Part shown: positions 34,210 to 41,786 of the stretch, one piece after another
Layout of the letters: each line of letters begins with the position of its first letter
Numbering within the stretch: position 1 is the first letter of the stretch
Source: Rhodobacter sp.
GTDB lineage: Bacteria; Pseudomonadota; Alphaproteobacteria; Rhodobacterales; Rhodobacteraceae
DNA: 41,786 bases
NCBI GenBank assembly: GCA_020250175.1
Contig: JADCEN010000067.1
Location: forward strand, 1 to 41,786
Direction of reading: 5' to 3'
Translations under genes and position numbers: made by a program
Notes under the pieces: generated by a model
What the model saw: only the letters and a program-made list of their open reading frames with translations
Databases searched by the model: none
Told to the model about the DNA's origin: nothing

Positions 34210-35016
34210 CTAACCCCCGGCCCAAAGCGCCGCCAGGGCAACCACGCCCACAGTGATTCGCCACCACCCAAACAGTGCAAACCCATGAGTCCCCAGGTAG
34301 GCAAGCAGCCAGCGCACCACCAGGACGGCACTGATGAAAGCCATCGCAAAACCAACCGCGATATCGCCCAGCGCGCTTGCATCCAGCAGGTCGCGGTTCT
34401 TGTACAGGTCATAGGCAAAGGCCCCTGCCATCGTCGGCATCGACAGGAAAAAGGAAAATTCCGCCGCCGCACGGCGCCCCGCGCCAAGCCACAGCGCCCC
34501 CACGATTGTCGCCCCCGACCGTGACACGCCCGGGATCATCGCAAGGCACTGGATGACCCCGATCCTGAAGGCAACGCCCAGGGGCAGCGCCATCGCATCC
34601 ACGTAACGCGGGTTTGCAGCCAGCCGGTCCGCAAACAAAAGGACGATGCCGCCAAGGATCAACATCACCGCAATCAACCGGGGCGATTCGAACAAAACCC
34701 CCTTGATGACATCATGCGCCAGCACGCCAATCACCACGGCGGGCAGAAAGGCGACCAGCACCGAAACGATAAACCGCTGCGCCGCCGCATCCTGCGGCGC
34801 TGCCCGGACCACCGACCACAGTTTCCCGGCATAGACCGTCAGAATCGCCAGAACGGCACCCAGCTGGATCACCACCTCAAAGGTGCGTCCCGCAGACTGG
34901 AACCCCAGGAAATGCCCCGCAAGCAAAAGATGGCCTGTCGAGGATACCGGAATGAATTCGGTCAGCCCTTCGATCAGCCCCAGCAGGGCCGCGACAAGGG
35001 TGGAACTGTCGGCCAT
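34210..35016 (-). CDS. uppP: Undecaprenyl-diphosphatase
   Basis: A 268-residue integral membrane phosphatase (UppP/BacA type) that recycles C55-PP to C55-P. It carries both signatures, '[14 protein letters not shown]' near the N-terminus and 'PGVSRSGAT' in the middle, and about eight hydrophobic segments. The start at 35016 precedes '[20 protein letters not shown]'. It is probably co-transcribed with the NAD-binding protein gene upstream, 12 bases away. Confidence 0.95.
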   Translation of the reverse strand: MADSSTLVAALLGLIEGLTEFIPVSSTGHLLLAGHFLGFQSAGRTFEVVIQLGAVLAILTVYAGKLWSVVRAAPQDAAAQRFIVSVLVAFLPAVVIGVLAHDVIKGVLFESPRLIAVMLILGGIVLLFADRLAANPRYVDAMALPLGVAFRIGVIQCLAMIPGVSRSGATIVGALWLGAGRRAAAEFSFFLSMPTMAGAFAYDLYKNRDLLDASALGDIAVGFAMAFISAVLVVRWLLAYLGTHGFALFGWWRITVGVVALAALWAGG

Positions 35017-35028
35017 TGCCGCCCCTTT

Positions 35029-36015
35029 TCAGGTCTTCCGCAGGTTCTTCGCCGAATCCCTGATCGCGGCAAACTGGCCCGACGGGCGGTAACGCCACAG
35101 GTATTCGGGCAGCACGGCATCCATCGGCGTCGGGGCGATGCCCAGATCGGCCAGCCCCCTGGCGCGGGGCGACACCACATTGTCCTGCGCCAGGTTGCGC
35201 ACCTGATCGCGCGTGATCAGCCCGTTGGTGAACAGTCCCAGCGTAAGGGTCTGCAAAAGGTCAAACGCGCCGCCCATGATCCGTGCCACGAAAAACGGGA
35301 TGTTCACGATCAGCCGGCGGCGCTGTACAACCTGCAGCATCTTCTGCATCAGCGCGCGGAAGCTGTGAACGTCGGGGCCGCCCAGTTCGTATATCCCCGG
35401 TGCCGCTTCGCCCAGAACGGCCTTGACTGCCGCCTGCGCCACATCATCGACATAGACCGGCTGGAACCTGGTCTCGGCCCCCACCACCGGCAGAAGCGGG
35501 CCAAAGCGCGTCATGGCGGCAAAGCGGTTGAAAAACTGATCCTCTGCCCCAAACACCACAGAGGGGCGCAGGATGACAGCCTCTGGAAAGGCCCGGCGCA
35601 CGGCATCTTCGCCCGCCGCCTTGCTGCGCGCATAGGCGCTGGACGAATCTGCATCCGCGCCAATCGCGGAAAGCTGCACCAGCCGCCCCACGCCAAGCTC
35701 TGCGGCGATGCGCGCAACGCGCCCCGCCCCTTCGGCCTGCACGGCATCAAAGCCGTTGCGGCCAACCTCGTTCAACACGCCCACGCAGTTGACCACCGCA
35801 TCCGCGCCCTGCATCACCGCCCGGACGGAGGCGTCATCGCGGATGTTGCAGAACACCGGTTCCACCTGGCCCACAACACCATAGGGCCGCACGAACAGCG
35901 CCTCGTTTGGGCGGCGGACGGCGACGCGCACGCGCCAACCCTCTTTCGCCATGCGCCGGGCGATGTACCGCCCGATGAACCCGGAACCGCCATAGATCGT
36001 GACCAGCTTGTTCAT
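35029..36015 (-). CDS. NDUFA9-like NAD(P)-binding protein (complex I-associated type)
   Basis: A 328-residue extended-SDR/NmrA-like protein. The N-terminal Rossmann motif is 'VTIYGGSGFIGRYIARRMAKEGW', followed by 'VNCVGVLNE' and 'LVQLSAIGADADSSSAYARSKAAGE', where the YxxxK is 'YARSK'. The C-terminal third ('PFFVARIMGGAFDLL') matches the NDUFA9-like group found with alphaproteobacterial complex I. It may be a complex I accessory or an NADPH-dependent reductase. The SD is AGGGCGG before ATG 36015. No nuo genes are in the window. Confidence 0.82.
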   Translation of the reverse strand: MNKLVTIYGGSGFIGRYIARRMAKEGWRVRVAVRRPNEALFVRPYGVVGQVEPVFCNIRDDASVRAVMQGADAVVNCVGVLNEVGRNGFDAVQAEGAGRVARIAAELGVGRLVQLSAIGADADSSSAYARSKAAGEDAVRRAFPEAVILRPSVVFGAEDQFFNRFAAMTRFGPLLPVVGAETRFQPVYVDDVAQAAVKAVLGEAAPGIYELGGPDVHSFRALMQKMLQVVQRRRLIVNIPFFVARIMGGAFDLLQTLTLGLFTNGLITRDQVRNLAQDNVVSPRARGLADLGIAPTPMDAVLPEYLWRYRPSGQFAAIRDSAKNLRKT

Positions 36016-36119
36016 CCGCCCTGCCCCTTTGGCTCAGCCTGCATAGGTGCGTCAGGAAATAGCTTTTCGCACCTTCCGTCACAAGCGCCAAACCTGCGAC
36101 GAATTATTGTGACAGGCCG

Positions 36120-36148
36120 TTGACACGCCCCAGTACCCCCGGTACATC
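36120..36148 (+). promoter_or_regulatory. Putative promoter of the tRNA-Leu gene
   Basis: TTGACA (36120-36125), 17 bases, then TACATC (36143-36148), ending 15 bases before the tRNA. The -35 box is a perfect sigma-70 match; the -10 box is weak (three of six). Confidence 0.45.
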
Positions 36149-36163
36149 GCGCTCCTGACACCT

Positions 36164-36248
36164 GCCCAGGTGGCGGAATTGGTAGACGCGCACGGTTCAG
36201 GTCCGTGTGCCGCAAGGCGTGGAGGTTCGAGTCCTCTCCTGGGCACCA
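36164..36248 (+). tRNA. tRNA-Leu (anticodon CAG)
   Basis: An 85-base cloverleaf. Acceptor GCCCAGG (36164-36170) pairs with CCTGGGC, the CCA end is encoded (36246-36248), the anticodon stem CACGG/CCGTG closes the loop TTCAGGT with anticodon CAG, a variable arm is present as in leucine tRNAs, and the T loop is TTCGAGT. Anticodon CAG reads CUG, the main Leu codon of GC-rich genomes. Confidence 0.96.
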
Positions 36249-36557
36249 TAACTGCCGGAAAATCCCAGCAATCTTAATTGGTTGCGATTTTTTCTATCCT
36301 CCTTTCGCGCCGCGTTGGCTAAGGTGCCCAGGTTGGCAAAGGCAGGTCGCTTGGGCATTTTGCCGCCCGACCGGTCCTCTGGTGGCGACGACACCGACTT
36401 ACCCAAATTGCCCACCAAGAGAAAGAGTCGACCTCGCCGAAGGTTTATCGAGTCTTCCAGCCGCGTTGCGGATTGCCGGAAAACCGGCAAGTGTGTCGCA
36501 CGATCGAGGAACAGGCTTCGCTCTTCCCGAAAAGTGACATCACCAGCTGGGCAAAGC
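36249..36557. other. Gap between tRNA-Leu and the methyltransferase
   Basis: After the terminator (see its entry) the region has a perfect 7-base-pair hairpin TTGCCGG-AAAA-CCGGCAA (36473-36490) and an imperfect stem formed by TGCCCAGG and CTTGGGCA around 36326-36359. No gene was seen. The methyltransferase frame is open across it, but the sequence before 36558 is not family-like. This is the expected site for an integration junction at a tRNA 3' end; no direct repeat of the tRNA was noticed in the window. Confidence 0.5.
36268..36293 (+). terminator. Rho-independent terminator of tRNA-Leu
   Basis: GCAATC (36268-36273), loop TTAATT, GGTTGC (36280-36285) with one G.U pair, followed by GATTTTTT. 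It begins 20 bases after the CCA end. Confidence 0.7.
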
Positions 36558-39125
36558 ATGGCCGCGATACATGACCTCTTGAAGCAGATCACCGACCCGA
36601 AGCTTCGGGAGCGTATCGCGCGGGAATGGGAGGATGCGACCCGGCACAAGAAGTTCGGGCTGGTCTATGAACAGCACTTGCCCGAGGTCGTGCCCATCTA
36701 CAGCGCCAAGCCCCGCCGGGGCGATCTTGTGGCCAAGAGGGGTGGGAACCTGACCGAGACTTGGCGCGTGCGGCGCATCGAGAGCGGCTTGGCACATCTG
36801 ATGAAACCGCGTCAGGCTGGCGAGAAGGAAAGCGCGGGGGAACGGATCACCCTGCCGGTGGCCGAGCTTTTGGTGGTCAAGCAGTTTGGCGACCCGATCT
36901 TTCCGACCCTTGTGCCGATGGACGCAGTGCAGAACGGCCCCGCCGATGCGCCGTGGCATACTCTGATCGAGGCGGACAATTACCACGCCTTGCAACTGCT
37001 GGAATACCTCTACGCGGGCAAGGTGGACTGCATTTACATCGATCCGCCCTACAACACCGGGGCGCGGGACTGGAAATATAACAACGACTATGTGGACGGC
37101 AACGATGGCTGGCGGCACAGCAAGTGGTTGTCGTTCATGGAAAAGCGACTGCGTCTTGCAAAGAAACTGCTGAAACCGGATACCGGCGTTCTGATCTGCA
37201 CCATTGATGAACATGAAGTTCATCACCTTGGAAATCTCATGTCCGAGATATTTCCAGAGTGTAATCGTCAGATGGCAACAATTGTGATCAATCAGAAAGG
37301 CGTATCACAAGGTCGATTGGCGCGGGTTGAGGAATACGCGCTTTACGCTTTCATGCCTAGCGCGATCCTTGCTGCCCACCATGATGACCTGCTTTCTGGC
37401 GATAGGTCAGAACAGAAGAGATTTCAGACGCCGCGCTGGGAATGGCTGTTGCGCGGTGGGTCAAATTCGCGGCGTGAAGATAGGCACCTGTTGTTCTATC
37501 CAATTTTTGTAGAACCAGAAACTAAGCGGATAACAGGAGTGGGTGTCCCGTTACCTCTTGATCAGGTTCCAAGTGCGGATTCCATCCAAGACAAACGAGT
37601 AGCTTGGCCTATCAGGCGCGACGGCTCCTTTGGGAACTGGCAGGTCGGACCTTCAAGCTTCACGAGTTTGATTGAACAAGGAATGGTCCGACTTGGCGGC
37701 TACGACAAGAAAAGGAGTACTTGGACGGTTCAATATCTCAATCGAGGCACTCGAAAGCGGATCGAGAACGGCGAGATAGTTGTGACTGGCAAGGATGAAC
37801 GGTCAGGTTCACTGGAAATAGCCTATGCCAGCAGTGAATCCAGACTACGGAACATCAAGGCAGTTTGGTTCAGAGGTACCCACGACTCCGGAATTTATGG
37901 ATCAAGCCTCTTGAAGAACATCATTGGCGATGGTGGCTCCTTTACGTTTCCCAAGTCTCTGTATTCGACAAAGGACGCTGTTGCATCGGTAGTTCGTAAC
38001 AACAAACAGGCATTGGTCGTTGACTTCTTTGCGGGCAGCGGAACGACCCTCAATGCGGTTTACCTACTGAATGCACTCGATGAGGGAAACCGGCGCTGCA
38101 TTTTGGTGACGAACAATGAAGTTTCGGCAGACGCAATTCAAGGCTTGAAGGAAAGCGGACACAGCCCCGGCGATGAACATTGGGAAGCCCACGGGATATG
38201 TCGGTCGGTGACGTGGCCGCGATCCAAGTTCACAGTCTTGGGTAAGCGCGATGACGGCACGGCTCTGCCCAGTGAGTATTTGACGGGCATGATGGTTGAC
38301 CGGGAAAAGCGGCGGACCTTCCGCTTTGCCGAATTTGTTGCGCCCGAGGATTTCAGAGTGACTGCCGGTCTATCCCCCGCCGACCTCAAGAAGGCGGAAA
38401 GGGCGGTCCACGTCAAGAAACTGGCCTTTGTCGGCATGATCGATGCCCTGCCGCAGAACAGCGTCACGCCCGGTTGCCGGTTCATCGTGACCGAGGATCA
38501 CAAGGCGTCCGTCCTGTTCGACCCCGAGGCAGCCGCCGAATGGCTGGAAGCGTTGGACGAACAGGACCACATCACCGATTTCTACATCGTGGCCGAGGAT
38601 GACAATCAGTTCAAAGCGATCAAAGCCCAGGTTGATGACCTGTTAGGCCCGCTGATCGTGCAACAGGAAGAAAAGCGGCCCATGTCGGCAGGCTTTGCCG
38701 CCAACGTCGCCTACTTCAAGCTCGACTTCCTTGACAAGGACCGGGTGGAACTTGGGGCGGCCTTCCGTGAAATCCTGCCCCTGTTGTGGATGAAGGCCGG
38801 GGCCATCGGCCCAACGCCCACCTTGCCCGCAGGCCGTCTGCCCGATTTCTTCATTCCCGAAGGCAGCCCGTTCGCGGTGCTTCTAACCGAGACCCGCGTA
38901 GCGGCCTTCCAGCAGGCCTTGCAGACGCGAAAGCAGTTGCGGCATGTCTTTATCGTCACCGATGCGGAAGAAGCCTTCCGCGCGCTTTCCGCTGATCTGC
39001 GCAGCACGCTTGCGGCGGACAGCCCGGAGGCCGAGTTTGTTCAGCTATATCGGGACTATTTGGTGAACTTCACTATCAACACGCGGGCTGACAATGCCGC
39101 TTTGGGCCAAGGGGGCGCGGCATGA
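36558..39125 (+). CDS. Type III-like site-specific DNA methyltransferase (Mod)
   Basis: An 855-residue adenine/cytosine-N methyltransferase of the beta-type order. Catalytic motif DPPYNTG (162-168) comes first and the SAM motif FAGSGTT (491-497) later, with 'FMEKRLRLAKKLLKPDTGVLICTIDEHEV' between them. An unusual N-terminal domain (1 to about 130, 'MAAIHDLLKQITDPKLRERIAREWEDATRH') and a large C-terminal part (about 520-855) make it longer than classical Mod (about 600-700). The start at 36558 begins the family-like sequence; no good SD was seen. It overlaps the helicase by ATGA. The middle section (about 37200-38000) is clearly lower in G+C, so the recognition part may have been exchanged. 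Confidence 0.87.
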   Translation: MAAIHDLLKQITDPKLRERIAREWEDATRHKKFGLVYEQHLPEVVPIYSAKPRRGDLVAKRGGNLTETWRVRRIESGLAHLMKPRQAGEKESAGERITLPVAELLVVKQFGDPIFPTLVPMDAVQNGPADAPWHTLIEADNYHALQLLEYLYAGKVDCIYIDPPYNTGARDWKYNNDYVDGNDGWRHSKWLSFMEKRLRLAKKLLKPDTGVLICTIDEHEVHHLGNLMSEIFPECNRQMATIVINQKGVSQGRLARVEEYALYAFMPSAILAAHHDDLLSGDRSEQKRFQTPRWEWLLRGGSNSRREDRHLLFYPIFVEPETKRITGVGVPLPLDQVPSADSIQDKRVAWPIRRDGSFGNWQVGPSSFTSLIEQGMVRLGGYDKKRSTWTVQYLNRGTRKRIENGEIVVTGKDERSGSLEIAYASSESRLRNIKAVWFRGTHDSGIYGSSLLKNIIGDGGSFTFPKSLYSTKDAVASVVRNNKQALVVDFFAGSGTTLNAVYLLNALDEGNRRCILVTNNEVSADAIQGLKESGHSPGDEHWEAHGICRSVTWPRSKFTVLGKRDDGTALPSEYLTGMMVDREKRRTFRFAEFVAPEDFRVTAGLSPADLKKAERAVHVKKLAFVGMIDALPQNSVTPGCRFIVTEDHKASVLFDPEAAAEWLEALDEQDHITDFYIVAEDDNQFKAIKAQVDDLLGPLIVQQEEKRPMSAGFAANVAYFKLDFLDKDRVELGAAFREILPLLWMKAGAIGPTPTLPAGRLPDFFIPEGSPFAVLLTETRVAAFQQALQTRKQLRHVFIVTDAEEAFRALSADLRSTLAADSPEAEFVQLYRDYLVNFTINTRADNAALGQGGAA

Positions 39126-41632
39126 AGATCACCCTGTTCGATTTCCAGAAGGACGCGCTGCAAAACCTGCGGAAGCGGTTGATGTTGGCCCGGCCCGCAG
39201 CCTCGCCCGAGGCCCCACAGGCCATTACCCTGTCCGCCCCCACAGGCAGCGGCAAGACGATCATCATGACGGCTCTATTCGAGGCGATCCTAGACCAGCC
39301 CGACGACCAGCTTGATTGGCCGACTGACTGGCAGCCGCAACCCGATGCCGTGATCTTGTGGGTTTCGGACATGCCTGAGTTGAACGAGCAGACCAAGCTC
39401 AAGATCGAACGGCAGTCGGACAAGGTGTATCGCGTCGGTCAGTTAGAGATGATCACCACCAGCTTTGACGAAGAACGTCTGTCGGGCGGGCGCATCTATT
39501 TCATCAACACCCAGAAGCTTGCCAGTGACAGGTTGCTGACCACGGTAGGCGACGGTCGGACCTATTCGATCTGGACCACGTTGACGAACACGGCCCGCGC
39601 CATCCCCGACAGGTTCTATGTCGTGATCGATGAAGCCCATCGCGGGATGACCAGCGGCAAAGGTGCCGCAACTGCGCAGACCATCATACAGCAGTTCATT
39701 AAAGGGAACCCTGCCACGGGCTTGGTCAAGATGCCCCTCATTATCGGGGTTTCCGCGACACCTAAGCGGTTCAACGAGCTTTTGGCTGATACCGACCACA
39801 CCCAGCACAAGGTGCCCGTGCCGGTCGAGGATGTGAAGCTTTCCGGTCTGATCAAGGAAAGGGTGCTGATCCACCATCCCGCCAATCCGACGAATGCCGA
39901 AATGGGTATTCTGGAAGAAGCCGCCCGGCGCTGGCAGGTGATGACCGAACAGTGGGAAACCTATTGCAGCGCCGAGGGCGAACGCCCGGTGCGACCCATC
40001 CTGGTCATCCAGATCGAGGACGGCACACCGACCCGAACAAACCTGTCAGACGCGATCAAGGCGGTGGAGGACGGTATCGGTCGCCCGCTGCGTGACGCAG
40101 AGCTTGCCCATGCCCTGATGGACAAGGGCGGGTTGAAGGAAGGCACGCGCGTTATCCGCTACATCGATCCGTCGCGCATTGATGATGACCCGGACGTTTC
40201 GGTGGTGTTCTTCAAGATGGCGCTTTCGACCGGCTGGGACTGCCCCCGCGCCGAAGTGATGATGTCCTTCCGCAGTGCGCAGGATCACACCTACATCGCG
40301 CAGTTGCTTGGCCGCATGGTCCGCACTCCCCTTGCGCGACGCGTCGAAAGCACTGCCGAGTTGAATGACGTGCATCTCTACCTTCCACACTTCAACGCGG
40401 AGGCCGTCAAGCAGGTCATCACGGCCCTGCAAACCAGCGATGACATTGTGCCTGCCGAAACCGGCGACGGCATACAACTTGTGACGCTGAACCGGCGTGC
40501 CGGAACGGAAAGCATCTTTGCCGCCATCGAGTCAGCGGAGCTTGTCACCTACAAGGTCAACACCGTCCGCGCCCAGAGCGACATAAAGCGCTATCAAGCC
40601 ATCGCCATGGGTCTCACGCGGGACGGGATCGACCCGAACAGTTGGGACACGGCCAAGGCCGATGCTGTGACATGGATCGGGGAACAGGTCGTGGCCTTGA
40701 AGGCGTCAGGCGATTTCGAGAAGGGGCGGAAGTCTCTCACGCAAGTTGGGCTCCGCACCGTTATGGTTACGGGTGTGACCGGGATGGCGGAAGGGCAAGA
40801 GGACTATGTTGTCGATGTGTCCGATTTGGACGTGGACCGGCAGTTTGAGGAAGCCGGTCGGGCGCTGGGGCAAGGTTACGGTCTGCACCAGTTGTATCGG
40901 AAGGCCCATGCGTCGCGGGACGGCCAAGAGGTCAAGCTAGAAACGATCATCGTAGCAACATCAGCGGCGGCACGGGCAGCCCTTGAGAGCAAGTCCAGGA
41001 CGAAGTTCGAGAACCTGTTCGATGCGCACCGATCTGCCATTCGGGAACTGCCCGAACAAGCACGCGCAGGATACGACAAGCTGAAATCTGCTTCCGTGAC
41101 GCCCGAGAGCGTTCCTTGGAGGTTTCAGGACAGCATCGATTTCCGCCGTGACCCCAAAGAGCCAGTTTGGGAAAAGCACCTCTACGTTGAGACGGACGGG
41201 ATCTTCCGCACAACCCTGACCAGTTGGGAAGCAGGTGTTTTACTTGACGAGATGAAGCGTGATGACTTCGCCGCCTGGTTGCGCAACGTGGACCGCAAGT
41301 CGTGGTCCCTAGAGGTGCCCTATCAGGTCGATGGCATATGGAAGCCAATGCATCCCGACATGCTGATAGCTAGAAAAGTCGGTTCTGACTTCGTTTTCGA
41401 TGTGCTAGAGCCTCATGACGACAGCCGGGCGGACAATCTCGACAAGGCGCAAGGCTTGGCTCAGTTTGCCGAGATGCATGGCGACAAGTTTGGGCGTATT
41501 CAGTTGATCCGAAAGATGGGCGCTTCGTTCATGCGCCTAGAGATGAACAAGACCGCCGTAAGAGAAAGAGTGCGGCAAGCCGCGTCGAACACCACCATTG
41601 ACTCCATTTTTGATGCGCTAGCCCAGCCATAG
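39122..41632 (+). CDS. Type III-like restriction subunit (DEAH helicase with degenerate nuclease motif)
   Basis: An 836-residue SF2 helicase. Walker A is APTGSGKT (39-46), motif II DEAH (170-173), motif III 'SATPKR', and the later helicase motifs 'STGWDCPRA' and 'LLGRMVRTP'. The C-terminal segment has 'HPDMLIARK' (Asp746) and 'FDVLEPHDD' (Glu763-Pro-His765), which lies where PD-(D/E)xK nucleases have E-x-K; here the lysine is replaced by histidine, so cleavage activity is uncertain. Its start overlaps the methyltransferase stop by four bases, showing one operon. Length is shorter than classical Res (about 950-1000). It probably couples ATP-driven translocation to DNA cleavage or another anti-phage effect. 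Confidence 0.87.
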   Translation: MKITLFDFQKDALQNLRKRLMLARPAASPEAPQAITLSAPTGSGKTIIMTALFEAILDQPDDQLDWPTDWQPQPDAVILWVSDMPELNEQTKLKIERQSDKVYRVGQLEMITTSFDEERLSGGRIYFINTQKLASDRLLTTVGDGRTYSIWTTLTNTARAIPDRFYVVIDEAHRGMTSGKGAATAQTIIQQFIKGNPATGLVKMPLIIGVSATPKRFNELLADTDHTQHKVPVPVEDVKLSGLIKERVLIHHPANPTNAEMGILEEAARRWQVMTEQWETYCSAEGERPVRPILVIQIEDGTPTRTNLSDAIKAVEDGIGRPLRDAELAHALMDKGGLKEGTRVIRYIDPSRIDDDPDVSVVFFKMALSTGWDCPRAEVMMSFRSAQDHTYIAQLLGRMVRTPLARRVESTAELNDVHLYLPHFNAEAVKQVITALQTSDDIVPAETGDGIQLVTLNRRAGTESIFAAIESAELVTYKVNTVRAQSDIKRYQAIAMGLTRDGIDPNSWDTAKADAVTWIGEQVVALKASGDFEKGRKSLTQVGLRTVMVTGVTGMAEGQEDYVVDVSDLDVDRQFEEAGRALGQGYGLHQLYRKAHASRDGQEVKLETIIVATSAAARAALESKSRTKFENLFDAHRSAIRELPEQARAGYDKLKSASVTPESVPWRFQDSIDFRRDPKEPVWEKHLYVETDGIFRTTLTSWEAGVLLDEMKRDDFAAWLRNVDRKSWSLEVPYQVDGIWKPMHPDMLIARKVGSDFVFDVLEPHDDSRADNLDKAQGLAQFAEMHGDKFGRIQLIRKMGASFMRLEMNKTAVRERVRQAASNTTIDSIFDALAQP

Positions 41633-41660
41633 TCCTTATGTTCCTATACCAACGGCCCTT

Positions 41661-41786
41661 TCAACTGACCTGTGCCCATGATCGTTCGGTGATTGAGGTT
41701 ACGGTTTTGGGATCGTTGGCGAAGCGGTTCCATGCGGTGCAACAGGCGTCGAGGATTGCGTCGTAGCTGTCAAAGACGCTGATGGC
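41661..41786 (-). mobile_element. IS630-type transposase C-terminus, cut by the window edge
   Basis: On the minus strand a 41-residue tail ('ISVFDSYDAILDACCTAWNRF', then 'KTVTSITERSWAQV') ends at the TGA at 41661-41663. This is a characteristic C-terminus of IS630-type transposases. The frame is open to the window edge, so it may be intact outside. It lies 28 bases after the restriction gene stop. Confidence 0.72.

Noticed and set aside
36282-36557. Upstream extension of the methyltransferase frame to 36282
   Set aside because: The added 92 residues are Arg/Ser-rich and overlap the tRNA terminator; family-like sequence begins at 36558.
36164-41786. CRISPR array or prophage integrase near tRNA-Leu
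   Set aside because: No repeated spacers and no integrase reading frame were seen.

Overview
The window looks like the chromosome of a GC-rich alphaproteobacterium of the Rhodobacteraceae (Rhodobacter/Paracoccus-like). The reasons are the petP-petR pair, the tight GC-rich minus-strand operons, the hdac-xseB-ispA-dxs run, GXGXG-type glutamate synthase genes and short palindromic intergenic elements of a kind I associate with this family. Assignment is by reading alone; no database was searched.

Region 1 (1-2290) is a transposon graveyard. It holds an IS5-type transposase tail with an in-frame stop, the N-terminal part of an IS630-type transposase, a possible truncated native gene, an intact Crp/Fnr regulator and a broken IS66-type accessory ORF. 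Region 2 (2307-15183) is an accessory catabolic island. On the minus strand are a D-threonine-aldolase-type PLP enzyme with an SDR, and an RpiR regulator with a flavin monooxygenase that carries an N-terminal NTF2-like domain; a RidA gene on the plus strand lies between these two pairs. Divergent from RpiR runs a plus-strand operon: NitT/TauT-type ABC transporter (ATPase, permease, Tat-exported binding protein), Gfo/Idh/MocA dehydrogenase, amidase, dihydroorotase-like amidohydrolase and an unrecognised, probably TIM-barrel protein. The set reads as uptake, oxidation and C-N hydrolysis of an unidentified nitrogen-containing compound, with RidA removing reactive enamines/imines. A decayed IS630 copy (15187-16215) closes it.

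Region 3 (16429-26256) is core genome: petP-petR, hdac-xseB-ispA-dxs (isoprenoid supply), ilvE on the opposite strand, queG, a glutathione transferase, mtgA and a DUF1269 protein. Region 4 (26396-36248) continues on the minus strand with an unusual glutamate synthase operon in which gltD and gltB are separated by a predicted secreted protein and two GFA-domain proteins, then uppP, an NDUFA9-like NAD-binding protein and a plus-strand tRNA-Leu(CAG) with a clear terminator.

Region 5 (36558-41632), directly after the tRNA, is a type III-like restriction-modification pair: a methyltransferase whose central, probably target-recognising, part is clearly AT-richer than its ends, and a DEAH helicase with a C-terminal nuclease-like motif where the expected lysine is histidine. 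The window ends inside another IS630-type transposase. The best candidates for undescribed biology are the catabolic island, the interrupted glutamate synthase operon and the mosaic R-M pair.
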